A stretch of 64,000 nt of DNA from Diplolepis rosae (taxonomy: Eukaryota; Arthropoda; Insecta; Hymenoptera; Diplolepididae): contig JAPYXD010000704.1 in the NCBI GenBank assembly GCA_030998225.1, forward strand, positions 9,238,001-9,302,000, in the 5' to 3' direction. Of this stretch, positions 11,040 to 22,674 are shown in pieces. How positions within the stretch are numbered: position 1 is the first letter of the stretch; each line of letters starts with the position of its first letter. The position numbers were made by a program, and so were the translations under genes. The notes beneath the pieces are model-generated. The model searched no databases. It saw only the letters and a program-made list of their open reading frames with translations, and had not been told where the DNA came from.

Positions 11040-11900
11040 GTCGAAAGTTATATATTTCAAAAAGCGAAACCCGATTCTCAAATGGGTGATACATCGTATC
11101 CTAGGAATGTTGTACCGATTTACTTCGCACGTCTTCGTTCAGGCAAGTGAAAGTAGTTGTCTATTATGGGACAAAAGTAGGTCAGACTTTTGTGCCAGAT
11201 AGGACCATAAGTACCAGACATCATTCTTCTACACAGTGAGGTTTCATTCCTGCCTACGTATCAAAACACTTTCTTCAATTTGAATGACAAAATGCAATTA
11301 CACCTCCGCTTGCAACAACCAACGCAAAAATGAACTAAATGGCATTCGAAAGAGACTTTTTATCAGGAGACTCACAAAAAACTCAGGAGAATTAATAAAT
11401 TTAGGATTTATTGTTTTGATAAATAAAAAAGAGTTAAATACAGTGGGTGGCCAAATTACAGGAAGGTCACAATGAAATTTTCCATGGGTGTGTAAACTCA
11501 AATGAAAGAAAGGTTGACAAGTTTTCTAAAAAACTTTTTTTCACACTTTTGAATTTACACAGTTGTCACAATGCGATAGGCTCAAGATGATAATTAGATT
11601 GATAAAAACATTTTTTAGGTTACGAAAAATTTTATTAATATGACTAATTTTCAAGTGTGTAGGGGGGCAAAATGAATACACATATTAAAATTTTCCCCTA
11701 AAAATAAAATGAAAGATGTCAAAATTATGTATAAAACGACCTCAAGATGAAGTGTTTTTGGCAATTTTTGAGAAAGATATTGCGGAAGAAGGTCCAAATT
11801 TCAAACTTTTCTCAAATTATGAATAATTTGTGGAATAACTGATGTTTCTAGATGTTCAACTCATTATAAAGGTAAATTTACGTGAAAATGTAAAAAAAAA
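11040..11900. other. Intergenic, no gene; AGGAGACT-type repeat piece
   Basis: A stretch at about 11355-11395 (TCAGGAGACTCACAAAAAAC) resembles part of the hAT-like element at 14337-15181, which contains TCAGGAGACTTAACAAAAAA. It is probably a fragment of a related copy. Otherwise no feature. Confidence 0.3.
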
Positions 11901-11939
11901 TTCCAAAAAATTATACTAATTTTGCCCTAGATTTGTAAA

Positions 11940-12600
11940 CAGTCTAAGCTTAGAACAAAAAAGGCGTGAAAATTCAAACTTGAATAATTATATATTAAAA
12001 AATACTAAAAGTAATTATAATCCATTTGTCAATGAAATTTAATAAATTCTTGTGGGTTATCACTTTTATGTATTTTTTAAATCCTTTTTTAAGATTATTA
12101 AAATTTTTTGAATTTTCACGCCTTTTTTGTTCTAAGTTTAGACTTTTTACGAATCTAGGGAAAATTTCGTAAAATTTTTTAGCATCTTTTTTTACTTTCC
12201 ACGTAAATTTACCTTCAGAATGAGGAATTCAGAATTCAGAATGAACATTATCCACAAATGTCTTCCTCAAAAATGGACAAAAACACTTCATCGATTACAA
12301 AAAGTATTTTTGTCCACTTTTCTTAAATCATGAATAATTCCCGAAATAATTGATGTTTTTAAATGTTCTTCAACTCATTCTGAAGGTAAATTTACATGGA
12401 ATGTAAAAAGTTTTTTTTCGTAAAAAGTCTAAACTTAGAACAAAAAAGGCGTGAAAATTTAAACTTGCTAAATTATATATTAAACAATACTAAAAATAAT
12501 TTTAATCCATTTGTCAATCAAATTTAATAAATTCTTGTGGGTTCTCACTTTCATGTATTTTTGAAATACTTTTTTTTTAGTATTAAAATTTTACATTTTA
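11940..12600. repeat. Mixed direct and inverted repeat cluster
   Basis: A block of about 135 bp beginning AGTCTAAGCTTAGAACAAAA at 11941 recurs in direct orientation at about 12426, 485 bp away. Between them (about 12115-12155) its beginning appears inverted (CGCCTTTTTTGTTCTAAG). This pattern suggests a fold-back element with a partially duplicated arm. No ends or coding sequence are resolved. Confidence 0.5.
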
Positions 12601-12759
12601 CGTGAATTTATCTTCAAAATGATTCGAAGAACATTTAAAAACATCTATTATTTCGGGAATTATTAATAATTTAATAAAAGTTTGAAATTTTGACATTTTC
12701 CACAATATCTTCCAAGGATAAAAGTTAATTTATATGTAATGAATTTCATTATGTTTTCC

Positions 12760-13218
12760 CAAATTTAATTATTCCGAATTTAAAAAAAATATTTTTATCT
12801 GGAAAATTATCGTTTCACGAGTTTCAGTGAATGAAGTTTAGTTAATTTGGTTTATGTTATTGCACGTCACATAAAAAAATTGTTAAGATTAATCAGTCGA
12901 ATGGTTGGCTAGCAGGATGACTAGTTTTTGCTATTGTTAATTTAGATGAAAATTTAGTTGATATTATTCGAATTTAACTGATAATCCGAGTTTTTTTCAG
13001 TGTAGCTGTTTTGCGTCAGATGTATATCGCCATATACGTTTAAATCATACTTTAAAAATTAATAATAATTTCATCGAATTAATTAGTTGAATTTGAAATT
13101 TCTGCTTAATATTTGAATTTCATCAAATATTCTGAATTTTCTTCATAATTTAATTGTATAAATGTTAATTTAAATTTGAATGGAATGAATCTAGACTTGG
13201 GTCTGTATATTTTAAATA
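12760..13218. other. Intergenic, nothing recognised
   Basis: AT-rich sequence without credible exons or repeat ends. Confidence 0.4.
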
Positions 13219-13435
13219 CAGTCGGGACTCGTTTATTGGGACTCAGAGACTCGTCTATCGAGACGCTCGATCATTCCCCTTGCCCCCACTATTGAAAAGC
13301 CACGTGACGCGTAAACCAATTGCGATGATACAACGGTGCCCGCGGTTGACTCGACGGACTAATCAAACGCTTCCCCTCAAACAAGCCCCATTAGGTGGGA
13401 GCCTTTACCGCGTCCCGATAAACGAGTCCCGAATG
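13219..13435. mobile_element. pogo/Tigger-like MITE (217 bp)
   Basis: TA at 13217-13218 and 13436-13437 flank ends CAGTCGGGACTCGTTTATTG and, inverted, CATTCGGGACTCGTTTATCG. Elements of the pogo/Tigger group typically start CAGT with a CTCGTTTAT core and duplicate TA, which fits. The interior is notably GC-rich for this region and has no open frame. Confidence 0.7.
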
Positions 13436-14026
13436 TAGCCATTGTTTAATCAAAGTTTCCTTCACAAAAATATAAATACTCTGAAAAAATCTTTGAGGCC
13501 TGTAACGATTTTTTTCCGAAGATTATGTTCAATACTGATCTATGATTACGAAAAATTATAGGAAAGCTATTACGGTTCGATAACGATTTTTATATATTAT
13601 ATTTTTTCGTAAAAGCTTGATTGTTATTGAACATAAGATGATGTACAAAAACTGTACAGTATTGTGCATTTACTTGTGCACATTATATTAAAACTTTGCT
13701 TTTTCATAGAAAGTAAAAAAATTGCCTTTTCATGAAGGAATCTTTCAAACTTGTAGATATTTAATGCAAAATAATCATCATTTTAAATAAGATAATATAA
13801 GTAACAATAGTCGATTAATTTTGTCTCACCAAAATGAAAAACTTGCTACTCATAATGTCATTCTCTTCCAATAATTACAAAATAAATATAATCAAAAAAT
13901 GATTAAGGAATTTAAGTACCACCTCTTATTCAGAAAAAAATAATCTTTTAAATTCTGTTATTAACTTCAAATCTGTAATCAAACTTATTGAACATTTCGA
14001 TTTTCAAAATTTTACTTTTGCTCATA

Positions 14027-14286
14027 CAGTCCGCGCTCTCTATAGCGAGCGCACTCGAATAACTTCTTACCTTCTTCAAAAAATCTAACCTTACATTTTT
14101 GACGTTTTGTTTTTTTTTTTAAATTTTCAATTATGTTGCGCAATCAAATGTATATCAATATATCTTAGTGTAATGATCGCGCGGCTCTATTGAGAACAGT
14201 GGAAATTGAATTCAGCAGTGTACAAATGGTGAGGGAAGCGTCGAGTACAGATTAAGGGGTAGAGGCCCTATTGAGAACGCGGACTG
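14027..14286. mobile_element. Second pogo-like MITE (260 bp)
   Basis: TA at 14025-14026 and 14287-14288 flank ends CAGTCCGCGCTCTCTATAG and, inverted, CAGTCCGCGTTCTCAATAG. It has the same general end design as the element at 13219 but a different core sequence. No open frame. Confidence 0.65.
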
Positions 14287-14336
14287 TATTACAATATAAC
14301 CTCTTTTGGTGATACAAGCTTTTCAACTACACAAAA

Positions 14337-15181
14337 CAGCGTTGCCAACGGTCGAGACAAAAAGTCAGGAGCTTTTTATCAGGAGACTTAACAAAAAATC
14401 AGGAGATTTATAAAAATTATGAATTATTCTTAAAATAATTAAAATACTGTTAAATAATATAATTTCATTATATAAAAGCAAAATGACATGAAATGGAGCA
14501 TTTTTCAGTTGTAAACATCATTCTTTCACATTTTTCAACCAATGAGATCGCGGATTCGTCAGCCACCTTAAATTTTCTCGCGGGAAAATTTCAAATTCTC
14601 TTGACGCGAAAATGATTATTATTTTTGAAATAATAAGCAATGCAATTATACAACAATTTGGATAATTTTATTTCTTATTATTCCTGCCATAACAAATTTT
14701 AAAGTTGATTTTACTTAAATTTTTTAAAAACGATTAGTCAATTTACATCACCTTTCTAAAAGAATAAAAAAAAAAACATTCGAATTACATATACGATTTC
14801 AGATCTTTTTTATTTTTATCACAAAATTTTACAAGCGGCTACTACAACATCCATCATTTTAATTTTGATCCAAAAAAATAAACAAATTTAACTATAGCTT
14901 AACAGACCAATTTTCAGTCCAACAGGCTACGATGAGCACCCACGATGAGACATTATTCTGTCCTGTATCTAAGAAATTTTGAAAGTATAAAACTATAAGA
15001 TTACTAATTTTGTTTACCAACTCCAATATAAAATTTTTCGCAAACAATCTTCTATTGGCTCCTGTGCACTTTGCTCAAGTGCCCAAAAAAAATCAGGAGA
15101 CTTTAAAGAAAATCAGTATATCAGTAGCCACTCTCAAAAATCAGTAGAACTCCTGATAAATCAGTAGCAATGGCAACGCTG
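14337..15181. mobile_element. hAT-like non-autonomous element (845 bp)
   Basis: The ends CAGCGTTGCCA and TGGCAACGCTG are perfect 11-bp inverted repeats of hAT type (CAGnGTTGCC...). The flanks TACACAAA and TACATAAA agree in 7 of 8 positions if one spare A is allowed on the left, compatible with an 8-bp target duplication. The interior carries repeated TCAGGAGA and ATCAGTAG words near both ends and no transposase. Confidence 0.65.
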
Positions 15182-15810
15182 TACATAAAATATTTTGTCA
15201 TATTGAAATGAAAATATTAATTACAATGTCATAGTGCTCTAAAAAATAAGAAAAATATATTGATAAGCAGAAATAAATGTTTTGAATTTATATCCATTAA
15301 GTACCACCCCTTGTTTTAGAAAATTGACTTCACTATTATAATTTATTGAACCTAGTTCAAATCGTTTGGAAGTTATGATCAGAAAAGTTACCTCAGCGGA
15401 CATTTTTTTAAAACATTTTTATTTTTTCTTTAAAATATAAAATACAAAATTTAACAATGTGAATAACATGTGTTTTCATTTGTCACCTTAGTCCTATAAT
15501 AATATTGAGTAAAATGAAGAAATTTAAACTATAATATGATTTAAATTAAAACCATCATTTGGAAATTCATGATGATTTTAACAACTTCTGACAAACTCAA
15601 ACGAATCTTGACTTTATTGACTCAACTGTTCACTGGAATGTGATAATACCCTGATGATGCTTTGAGAGCCAATTAGATGAAACTTTGGTCTATCAGAAAG
15701 CAATATATAACCGACGTATTAACTTTTAGGAACTACTTTTACTGTAAACTTTTTCTCAAAAAAAAGAATATAATTGAGGTTCAGAATTTAAATTAAATTA
15801 ATTCATTTAA
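15182..15810. other. Intergenic, nothing recognised
   Basis: AT-rich sequence. No exon, RNA gene or element ends seen. Confidence 0.4.
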
Positions 15811-16406
15811 GGAGGTTCGACTGTGGCTAGGAAGATCTTGCAAAACTAAATTAATTATCAATTAAAAAACTTTTTGATATGATATTTAATACATAGTATT
15901 AGAGAAAAATGTTCGCTTTAGGTGGAAAAAATTTAAAACCGAAAAAGATGTCTTTTTCAGTAACAATTACTGTAGGTCAAAGTTCAGTGCAGTTTTTTCC
16001 AAGTTTACCCTTTAAAATTATCAGATTTTGAGGAATGATGGCTGATATTCTTCTTTACACAATTTTAAAAGACTCCATTATCTTTTCAAAGTAATCTCCG
16101 ATTTTCTAACAACAGCTGTTTTATTTATCAAACTTATATAATTTTTCAATTTTTCTGATTAGCAATTAGAAAATGAAAGATTAATTATAAAATTTCTAAA
16201 AATCTGATCATTTTTAAAGAGTCAACTTGGAAAAACTGCATTGATCTTTGACCTAAAGTAATTGTTAATAAAAAGACATTTCTTATATTTCATCATTTAT
16301 TCCTGGTGAAGCGAACATTTTCCTCTTAGATCATGTATTAAATACAGTTCCTTAATTGATAATTAATTAGGTTTTCCAAGGGCGTCCTGGCTACAGTCGA
16401 ACCTCC
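15811..16406. mobile_element. TTAA-type MITE with GGAGGTTCGACTGT ends (596 bp)
   Basis: TTAA at 15807-15810 and TTAT at 16407-16410 flank ends GGAGGTTCGACTGTGGC and, inverted, GGAGGTTCGACTGTAGCC. Long imperfect arms continue inward (for example TTAATTATCAATTAA near both ends). There is no coding sequence. It is probably a piggyBac-type non-autonomous element with one decayed target copy. Confidence 0.65.
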
Positions 16407-17909
16407 TTATTAAATGAAAGATTCTCTGAATTTATAATCCGCTATGAATGACATATTTTTCAGGGTTTTACTTATAAAATTGCGTCTACCTATATCTATA
16501 CGTAATTAGCAACTAAAATATTAGCTAATGTTGGTTTAATCTCTAAATCCTTGAAACAGTAATGGATGACGATATTTTTAATAAGTAATTACATGTCCCC
16601 TATCTCAATACACTTTTCTCAGCAGCATAAAACTCATAGTACTTTAAAAGTATCCTAAAAAGCTATAAACTTATTCTAAGATTCAAAGTCCTTTCAAATA
16701 TTAATATTGTAAATTAAACAAAAATTTCAAAAATCGACATTTTTTTGCTCTTTTTTAATTAATTTAACTATGATAAAATTAAAAATGTTAAAAACCGCTT
16801 CCTTACTCTATAAATATGTCTAGAATAAACGTAGAAAGTTTGAAAGTAATCAGTTAAAAACTTTTTGAGAAATCGTACTCGTCAAGCGCAAAAACGTTGT
16901 TTTGAGAAAAACGCGTTTAAAGTAACATAAGAATTGTAAAAAAAGTTACATACACTTAAGCAGCGATCCCTGCTCCATATAATACTTCTTCTGCTTCATA
17001 TTTTTGAATATATAACCTATCAAAAAATGTAACAAAAAAATCGATTTTTCAAAAGTGAATTTTTTTCCTTTTTGAGATATTTGGAAGAAGATAAATTTTT
17101 TCAAATCGTGTAAATTATTAGAAAGTTACAGAAATGTATTCAGAAAATCGAACACGAAGCGCGAGTGTCATAATGAGGCTGATAGAGTCTTAAGTAAATT
17201 GGATTTCCTCTTTTATTTAAAATCAAAAACAAATTTAGTAACTTTGAGAAAATTTAATTCATATTTAGAATATTATAAAATTGCCTGCGAAGCGGGCAGA
17301 TTTTTTTCATTATTTTCCAATACTCGGTAAAGCATTTTGCCATTTTTCCTTTTTACATCGATATGCGACTAGAAATGGCAGAATCAGTATTCGGTGGCGG
17401 ATTTCGGGTCGCGTCGAATGACGATATCGTTCTCTGTTTTCACTCGAAGAATGCAAGTTAAAGAAGATTACGGCCCTGTTAATCCGGCCACGGCGGTATT
17501 TGCCTTCTTCAAATCTCGTTTCCGGTAGGACGATCACTCAATGGCTATTATACCCGGACAAGACAATGTAGGTCTAGCGATTCGCATTCTCTCCTATCAT
17601 TACATTAGTTTCTTTCCTTTCCCCTTTATAATACAAACAGAAGATTATATTTATAGAGGGAAAATCATTCATTGAATATTAGAAGGCCATATTTGCAAAA
17701 CAACCTTAATTAGAATAATTACATCTTACTCTTCAAATCTGAATCAGTTAGAATTCTTGATAATTTTAATCATCGACTGACTTCTTGCTATTTTCAGTAT
17801 GCAATGATTGAGTATCAGTTAGAATATATAAATTGTAAAGCAAAAAGTCAGTCACTGATTGAATTTTTCAAGAATTCTAATTCAGATTCATTGTTAGAGA
17901 GTGTGACAC
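16407..17909. other. Intergenic, with a CpG-richer stretch at about 17290-17560
   Basis: Most of this is featureless AT-rich DNA. About 17290-17560 is markedly richer in CG dinucleotides (TTCGGGTCGCGTCGAATGACG, CCGGCCACGGCGG). It could be an old element or a conserved regulatory patch. The short minus-strand open frame there (75 codons, basic, no recognisable motif) is not convincing as a gene. Confidence 0.3.
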
Positions 17910-18023
17910 TAACACATCACTCAATAAGTTTCTGGTCTGACATACAGATGGCACCACTTTTGTCAAAGCCATATGATTTATGGAGAAGGTTTTGGTGAAG
18001 CAAATTTTGTCATTTTCAAAATA

Positions 18024-18446
18024 ATGGATAATAAAAAGTTTCGAGTGTTAATGAAACATTGCTTTTTAATGGAAAAAAATACTGTTGAAGCAAAGCAGTT
18101 GCTTGATAAGCGTTATGAGGACTCTGCACCAGGGAAATCAACAATCATTGACTGGTATGCCGAATTTAAACGCGCTCGTGCAAACACCGTTGACGCAGAA
18201 CGTTCTAGTCACCCGAAATCAGCAGTTGTTCTGGAAAGCATAACAAAAGGCTACAGAATAGTTTTGGGGGATCGTAAATTAAAGTTGCGTGAGATAGCTG
18301 ACACCTTAAAGATATCAGAAGATAGTGTGTTTACAATTTTGCACGAATCTTTGGGGATACATAAGTTGTTTTCGAAGTGGGTGCCGCGTTTGCTCACACC
18401 TGACCAAAAACAACAACGCGTCGAGGATTCAGAGCGCCTGAAATAA
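18024..18446 (+). pseudogene. mariner transposase, N-terminal DNA-binding part
   Basis: From ATG 18024 the frame encodes a paired-type HTH region of mariner transposase: FRVLMKHCFLMEKNTVEAKQ, then APGKSTIIDWYAEFKRARAN, then LKLREIADTLKIS. This binds the terminal repeats in active relatives. The frame stops at 18446. Just after, in another frame, KWIAAGKRHPKRP continues the protein, so a deletion has removed the block with the first catalytic Asp (the MDET region). It cannot encode active transposase. Confidence 0.9.
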
Positions 18447-18484
18447 AAAGATCGTCAACTAAGTGGATAGCAGCAGGTAAAAGA

Positions 18485-18885
18485 CAGTGTTGCCAGATTA
18501 GGGGTTATTCCACTAGATTTAGGGGATTTTTGGTCCTTCAGTGGGAAATTTAGGGGGAGAAATTCTTTAGTGGGAAAATTTAGTGGATTTTTTTTATTCA
18601 GGGTTTTTTTTAGGGGTTTATCTTATTTTATTTTAAAATCTCTAATATCCTCCAATCACCATAATTGTTCTCGAATTTCTTCAGAAATTCCTTTGAGATT
18701 CTTTCTTTTTCTTAAAAAACAATATATACAGAGCGTTTAAATGTTGAAGAAAGAAAAATTTATCATGTACATATAAGAATTTTACTATCAAGAAAAAAAA
18801 TTTCAGGATCTAGTGGAAAAAAAATTTTTAGTGGAAAATAGGGACTAATATAGGGGGAAAGCGACTCAGACATCTGGCAACACTG
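18485..18885. mobile_element. hAT MITE (401 bp) inside mariner
   Basis: Perfect 14-bp inverted ends CAGTGTTGCCAGAT / ATCTGGCAACACTG are flanked by a perfect 8-bp target duplication GTAAAAGA (18477-18484 and 18886-18893). The interior has repeated TTTAGGGG/TTTAGTGG words and no transposase. The duplication splits transposase codons of the host mariner, proving it arrived later. Confidence 0.9.
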
Positions 18886-18906
18886 GTAAAAGACATCCAA
18901 AGCGAC

Positions 18907-20413
18907 CAGCACTATCCAACTGCCTAAAAGATGTCCGTAAATATGTGACCCCCACATGGTAGTTTCTTAAAATCTCAACTGAGGGCGCAGTTGTGCTTCA
19001 GCCTGACTTTAACATTGTTTCTTATGGGATAATGTTACAAATAATTTAAAGAATTATATTTATCAGTAAAAAATACATATGGAACTATCACAATAAATTA
19101 ACAAACATATAATTCAAATTTTCAGCAAAAAAAATTTTAAATATAATGATAGGAATGGAGAAAATAAATTTTAAACGCAGTCGCGCTTCAGCCTGACTTT
19201 TTAACATTTCCGGTAAGAAGGTATGGATTAAATTGAATTAAAAGTAGTTTGAATATGGGCGATTTTCCAACACTTTTAATCCAAAGCAATACCGTTTTTG
19301 AACGTAAACACATGAATAAATAAACTTTTTTCTTTCTTTTTTGAGGGTAATTCTGTTCAATTTCGTTCCACTAAAGCGGTACTTCTTACTCCGTTTTAAT
19401 TCCGATTAGGTTGGTGGATTCATTTCAATCCATTTCTTTTACGTCTTCAATACTCTTCTGGATTGAAACGCAATTTTCAAAAACGGTATTGAATTGAATA
19501 GAAACGTTTCTATCTAATTTAATCCATACTTTCTTACCGGGTTGTTTCGTATGGAATAATTTTCCAAACAATTTAAAATATTCTATAATAAAAAAATATT
19601 TATGAAAATATCATAATAAATTAACAGACATATCATATTAAAAATTTACAGCAAAAAAAATTTTTAATAGATACTGATAGCAATGGAGAAAACAATTTTG
19701 AATATATATATATAGCTTTCCATAGTATATCAAAGCGTTATAATAATTTGAATTTTATAATAATTTCCAATTAATTAACAAAGCAATTCACTTCAAAATG
19801 AAGTTTAGAAATAAATTTACATACAAAGTAATAGATAGCTGACCATAATAATAATTGCTTTGTTAATTAATTGGAAATTACTATCAATTCAATTATTATA
19901 ACACTTTAATACACTATGGAAAGCTATATGAATATATGTATTCAAAATTGTTTTCTCCTTTGCTATCAGTATCTATTAAAATTTTTTTTGCTGTAAATTT
20001 TAATGTTTTAATGTTAATTTATTATAATATTTTCAAAAATATTTTTTTATTAAAGAATATAATTTTTTAAATTGTTTGTAAAATTATTCCATAAGAAACA
20101 ATGTTAAAAAGAAAGGCTGAAGCGCGACTGCGTTTAAAATGTTTTCTCTCCATTCCTATCATTATCTATCAAAATTTTTTTGGCTGAAAATTCTTATTAT
20201 ATGTTTGTCAATTTATTGTGATAGTTTCATGAGTATTTTTTATTGATAAAGATGATTTTTTAAATTCTTTGTAACATTATCCCATATGAAACAATGTTAA
20301 AGTCAGGCTGAAGCGCAACTGCGCCCTCAGTCGGGATTTTAAGGAACTATCATCTGGGGGTCATATATTTACAGACGCGTTCCATGCAAAAACGGAGGAG
20401 TTGGATAGGGCTG
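18907..20413. mobile_element. Fold-back hAT-type element (1507 bp) inside mariner
   Basis: The ends CAGCACTATCCAACT and AGTTGGATAGGGCTG are flanked by an exact 8-bp duplication AAAGCGAC (18899-18906, 20414-20421), which is the KRP-coding part of the mariner transposase. The arms are several hundred bp and extend past GAGGGCGCAGTTGTGCTTCA / TGAAGCGCAACTGCGCCCTC. A second related segment (GCAGTCGCGCTTCAGCC) is repeated further inward in both arms. No coding sequence. Confidence 0.85.
19210..19540. mobile_element. MITE with CCGGTAAGAA ends, nested in the fold-back
   Basis: The ends CCGGTAAGAAGGTATGGATT and, inverted, CCGGTAAGAAAGTATGGATT agree in 19 of 20 positions. The uninterrupted sequence is visible in the opposite arm (TTTTTAACATTGTTTC), confirming the insertion. 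The flanks ATT/GTT hint at a 3-bp duplication but are not decisive. The interior has further inverted copies of ATTGAATTGAAT-like words. Confidence 0.75.
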
Positions 20414-20421
20414 AAAGCGAC

Positions 20422-20979
20422 CAAAATCTCAACAGTGGGCTGGCAAGGTTATGGCATCTGTATTTTCGGAAGCGCGTGGTATTTTGTTTATCGACTATCT
20501 TGAGAAAGGTAAAACCATTAACAACGACTATTAAATGGCATTCCTGGATCGATTGAGCGCAAAAATCACGGAAAAACGACTTCACATGCAAAAGAAAAAA
20601 GTACACTGAGAAAAAAATGCTACTGAATCAAAAGCATTTCTTTCCAATAGCATGTATACTATGAATTTATAAAATATACTACAAGAACCAATGAATATGT
20701 TACTAATTCTATAGCATACTGATTTGAATCCGTGATATACATGCTTTTGGAAAGAAATGCTATTAATTCAATAGCATTTTTTCTCAGTGTACTTGCTGAC
20801 CTGAAAAACCTCTTTCCCTGCTTCAGGGAAAAAGATTTGGCTCCAATAAAGAAGTGATTGCCGAAACTGAGGCCTATTTTGAGAGCAAAAACGAATCACT
20901 TTACAAAAAAGGCATACAAAAGTTAAAGAAGTGTTGGAATGAATGTATTACGCTTGAAGGAAACTATGTTGGTGAATAA
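20422..20979 (+). pseudogene. mariner transposase, central and C-terminal remnants
   Basis: From 20415 one frame reads KRPKSQQWAGKVMASVF and ILFIDYLEKGKTINNDY, then a stop, then FLDRLSAKITEKR up to the MITE at 20604. After the MITE the sequence resumes at the equivalent of ADLKKMLQGKRFGSN and ends in GGT GAA TAA at 20977-20979. The stretch with the second and third catalytic Asp (HQDNAP to APSDY) is missing at this junction. Confidence 0.85.
20604..20789. mobile_element. TA-flanked CACTGAGA MITE (186 bp) inside mariner
   Basis: TA at 20602-20603 and 20790-20791 flank ends CACTGAGAAAAAAATGCTA and, inverted, CACTGAGAAAAAATGCTATT. The arms repeat the word ATAGCAT internally. It belongs to the same end family as 10265-10381 and interrupts the mariner C-terminal coding region. 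Confidence 0.8.
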
Positions 20980-21490
20980 AGTCGAATTTCTCGAAAAAAC
21001 TGTGTTTTTCTCAGTTAGACCGGAAACTTATTGAGTGATGTGTTAGAAATGATGAAGTAAGAAAAATAGATTCTTTCATTCAGAAAGCTAAAACTGTGAA
21101 AAAAATTTTTCACTTCAGCATACAGTGTCATAATGAGATGATTGGGTATTGTCACACAAAGGTTTAATGGCCTTTTAAACTAAAGGGGATTATCATAATA
21201 ATTCAAGGATAGTAATTTTGTTGAGATAAATAAACCCACTCGTGGTCACTCTATTTATGAATTAAAATAATCTAGGAAACGAAACTGGTTTGACGTGAAG
21301 CTTATATTTTTATCGTAAACATTTCACTGCCTAAAACTGACAATATACATATAAATAATCTACATAACTCGTTTTCCTAATTCTTCTCATACCTGACACT
21401 GAATAGAAAATACAAGTAACTACAATTTATCAAATGTTAAGGAATACAAGTCGATTCAAAAGTTACGTAAGACATGAAAGTGCACTGTGG

Positions 21491-22655
21491 TTTGAAGCAG
21501 GAATTTACTGTTCAAAAAAATTTACAGCCTTCAGTTTTCATCCGATCTACAAATGTTTTTTTAATCGCAGTTAAATAAATTTTTAAGAGATCTATGAGAC
21601 GTGCTTTTTTAATCTGACTTTGCTGCTATTTATTTATTTAATGCAAAGTATAGTAAAAAGAGCCATTTCGCAGTTTATATTTTTTTCTCTTTAAGAACGT
21701 TGTCAAATATCATAAAACATCCTTAATCCATGCGGGGTCATTACAAGTATACAAATTATTTGTATGATAATCACCTTAATTGTAATAAACAAACTAAGCC
21801 AACAAATGAACAACAGAGTGGTTTCATTAACGAAAAAAAATTTTGGACTAAAATATATAAAATTATCTTTTTATAAACAATTATCATTAAAAAGTCAATA
21901 GATTCTTCATTTTCTGCAAATTTTTTATGACCGTCGCAATTGTTATTAGTTATTCACAATATTCTGCGGATAGTTAGACCTCTCAGAATAAGCATTTAGA
22001 AGCTGATTTGCGTAAAAAGAACAAAAATTCTGCGTGAAAATGTCCAAATTTCGCTTATGCATGTTCAATTTGTTTATAAAAATAGATGTTATATTTTGAC
22101 AACTGATAATGAGAATTTGCAACTTCTATGAGTATATCAAGCAATAAAACTAAGAAGGGATTTATTATGCTGAAAACTGAGAATATTTTAATTTTTTTAT
22201 GATAATTGTTTATAACAATAATATTTTTAAGTATTTCATACACATTTTCCATTTAATGTTGCGCTAGAGATGAAAAATAGCAATTTTAGTGTAAAATTTT
22301 TTTTTATCTTTCATTAAACCACTCCGTTGTTTATTCTATGACTTAATTTGTTTATAACAAATGATTTGATTAGAATGAAAATTATTTTCATCTTGGAAGT
22401 GTCCCTGGATGGATTTAAGACGTTTTGTGATATTTGACAATCGTTCTTCAAGAGAAACAAAACACAAACTGCAAAATTGCTCTTTTTACCACACTTTACA
22501 TCGAATACATAAATATAAAAAAAGCCAAATATATGAACCGCATCTCACAAACCTCTTAAACATTTATTCAACTGTGATTTAAAAAGAAAAATTTGTAAAT
22601 CGGATGAAAACTGAAGACTGCAAACTCTTTTGAACAGAAAATTCCTGTTTCTTGA
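21491..22655. repeat. Large fold-back, about 400-bp arms (1.17 kb)
   Basis: The left arm (from GAAGCAGGAATTTACTGTTC) pairs with the right arm (ending GAACAGAAAATTCCTGTTTC). Inner landmarks such as CAGAGTGGTTTCATTAACG and its inverse near 22310 show the arms reach close to the centre at about 22080. Arm identity is roughly 80%, so it is old. A G18 homopolymer follows immediately. Confidence 0.7.
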
Positions 22656-22656
22656 T

Positions 22657-22674
22657 GGGGGGGGGGGGGGGGGG
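22657..22674. repeat. Homopolymer of 18 G
   Basis: Eighteen consecutive G residues directly abut the end of the fold-back. Such a run is rare in DNA this AT-rich and is prone to slippage and sequencing error, so its true length is uncertain. Confidence 0.8.

Larger units (their letters stand above)
17912..21043 (+). mobile_element. mariner element carrying four later insertions
   Basis: The 5' end (ACACATCACTCAATAAGTTT at 17912) and 3' end (inverse at about 21012-21043) match in 30 of 32 bases and are flanked by TA at 17910-17911 and 21044-21045. Inside are the start and end of a mariner transposase, split by a hAT MITE (18485-18885), a fold-back hAT (18907-20413) that itself holds another MITE (19210-19540), and a CACTGAGA MITE (20604-20789). 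Without the inserts the element would be about 1.0 kb, short of the usual 1.3 kb because of internal deletions. Confidence 0.9.

Noticed and set aside
10972..11202. 76-codon plus frame just after gene A stop
   Set aside because: Lies in the likely 3' UTR, contains poly(A) hexamers, has no similarity I recognise.
17310..17537. 75-codon minus-strand frame in a CpG-richer patch
   Set aside because: No motif, no splice context, and composition alone can explain the open frame.
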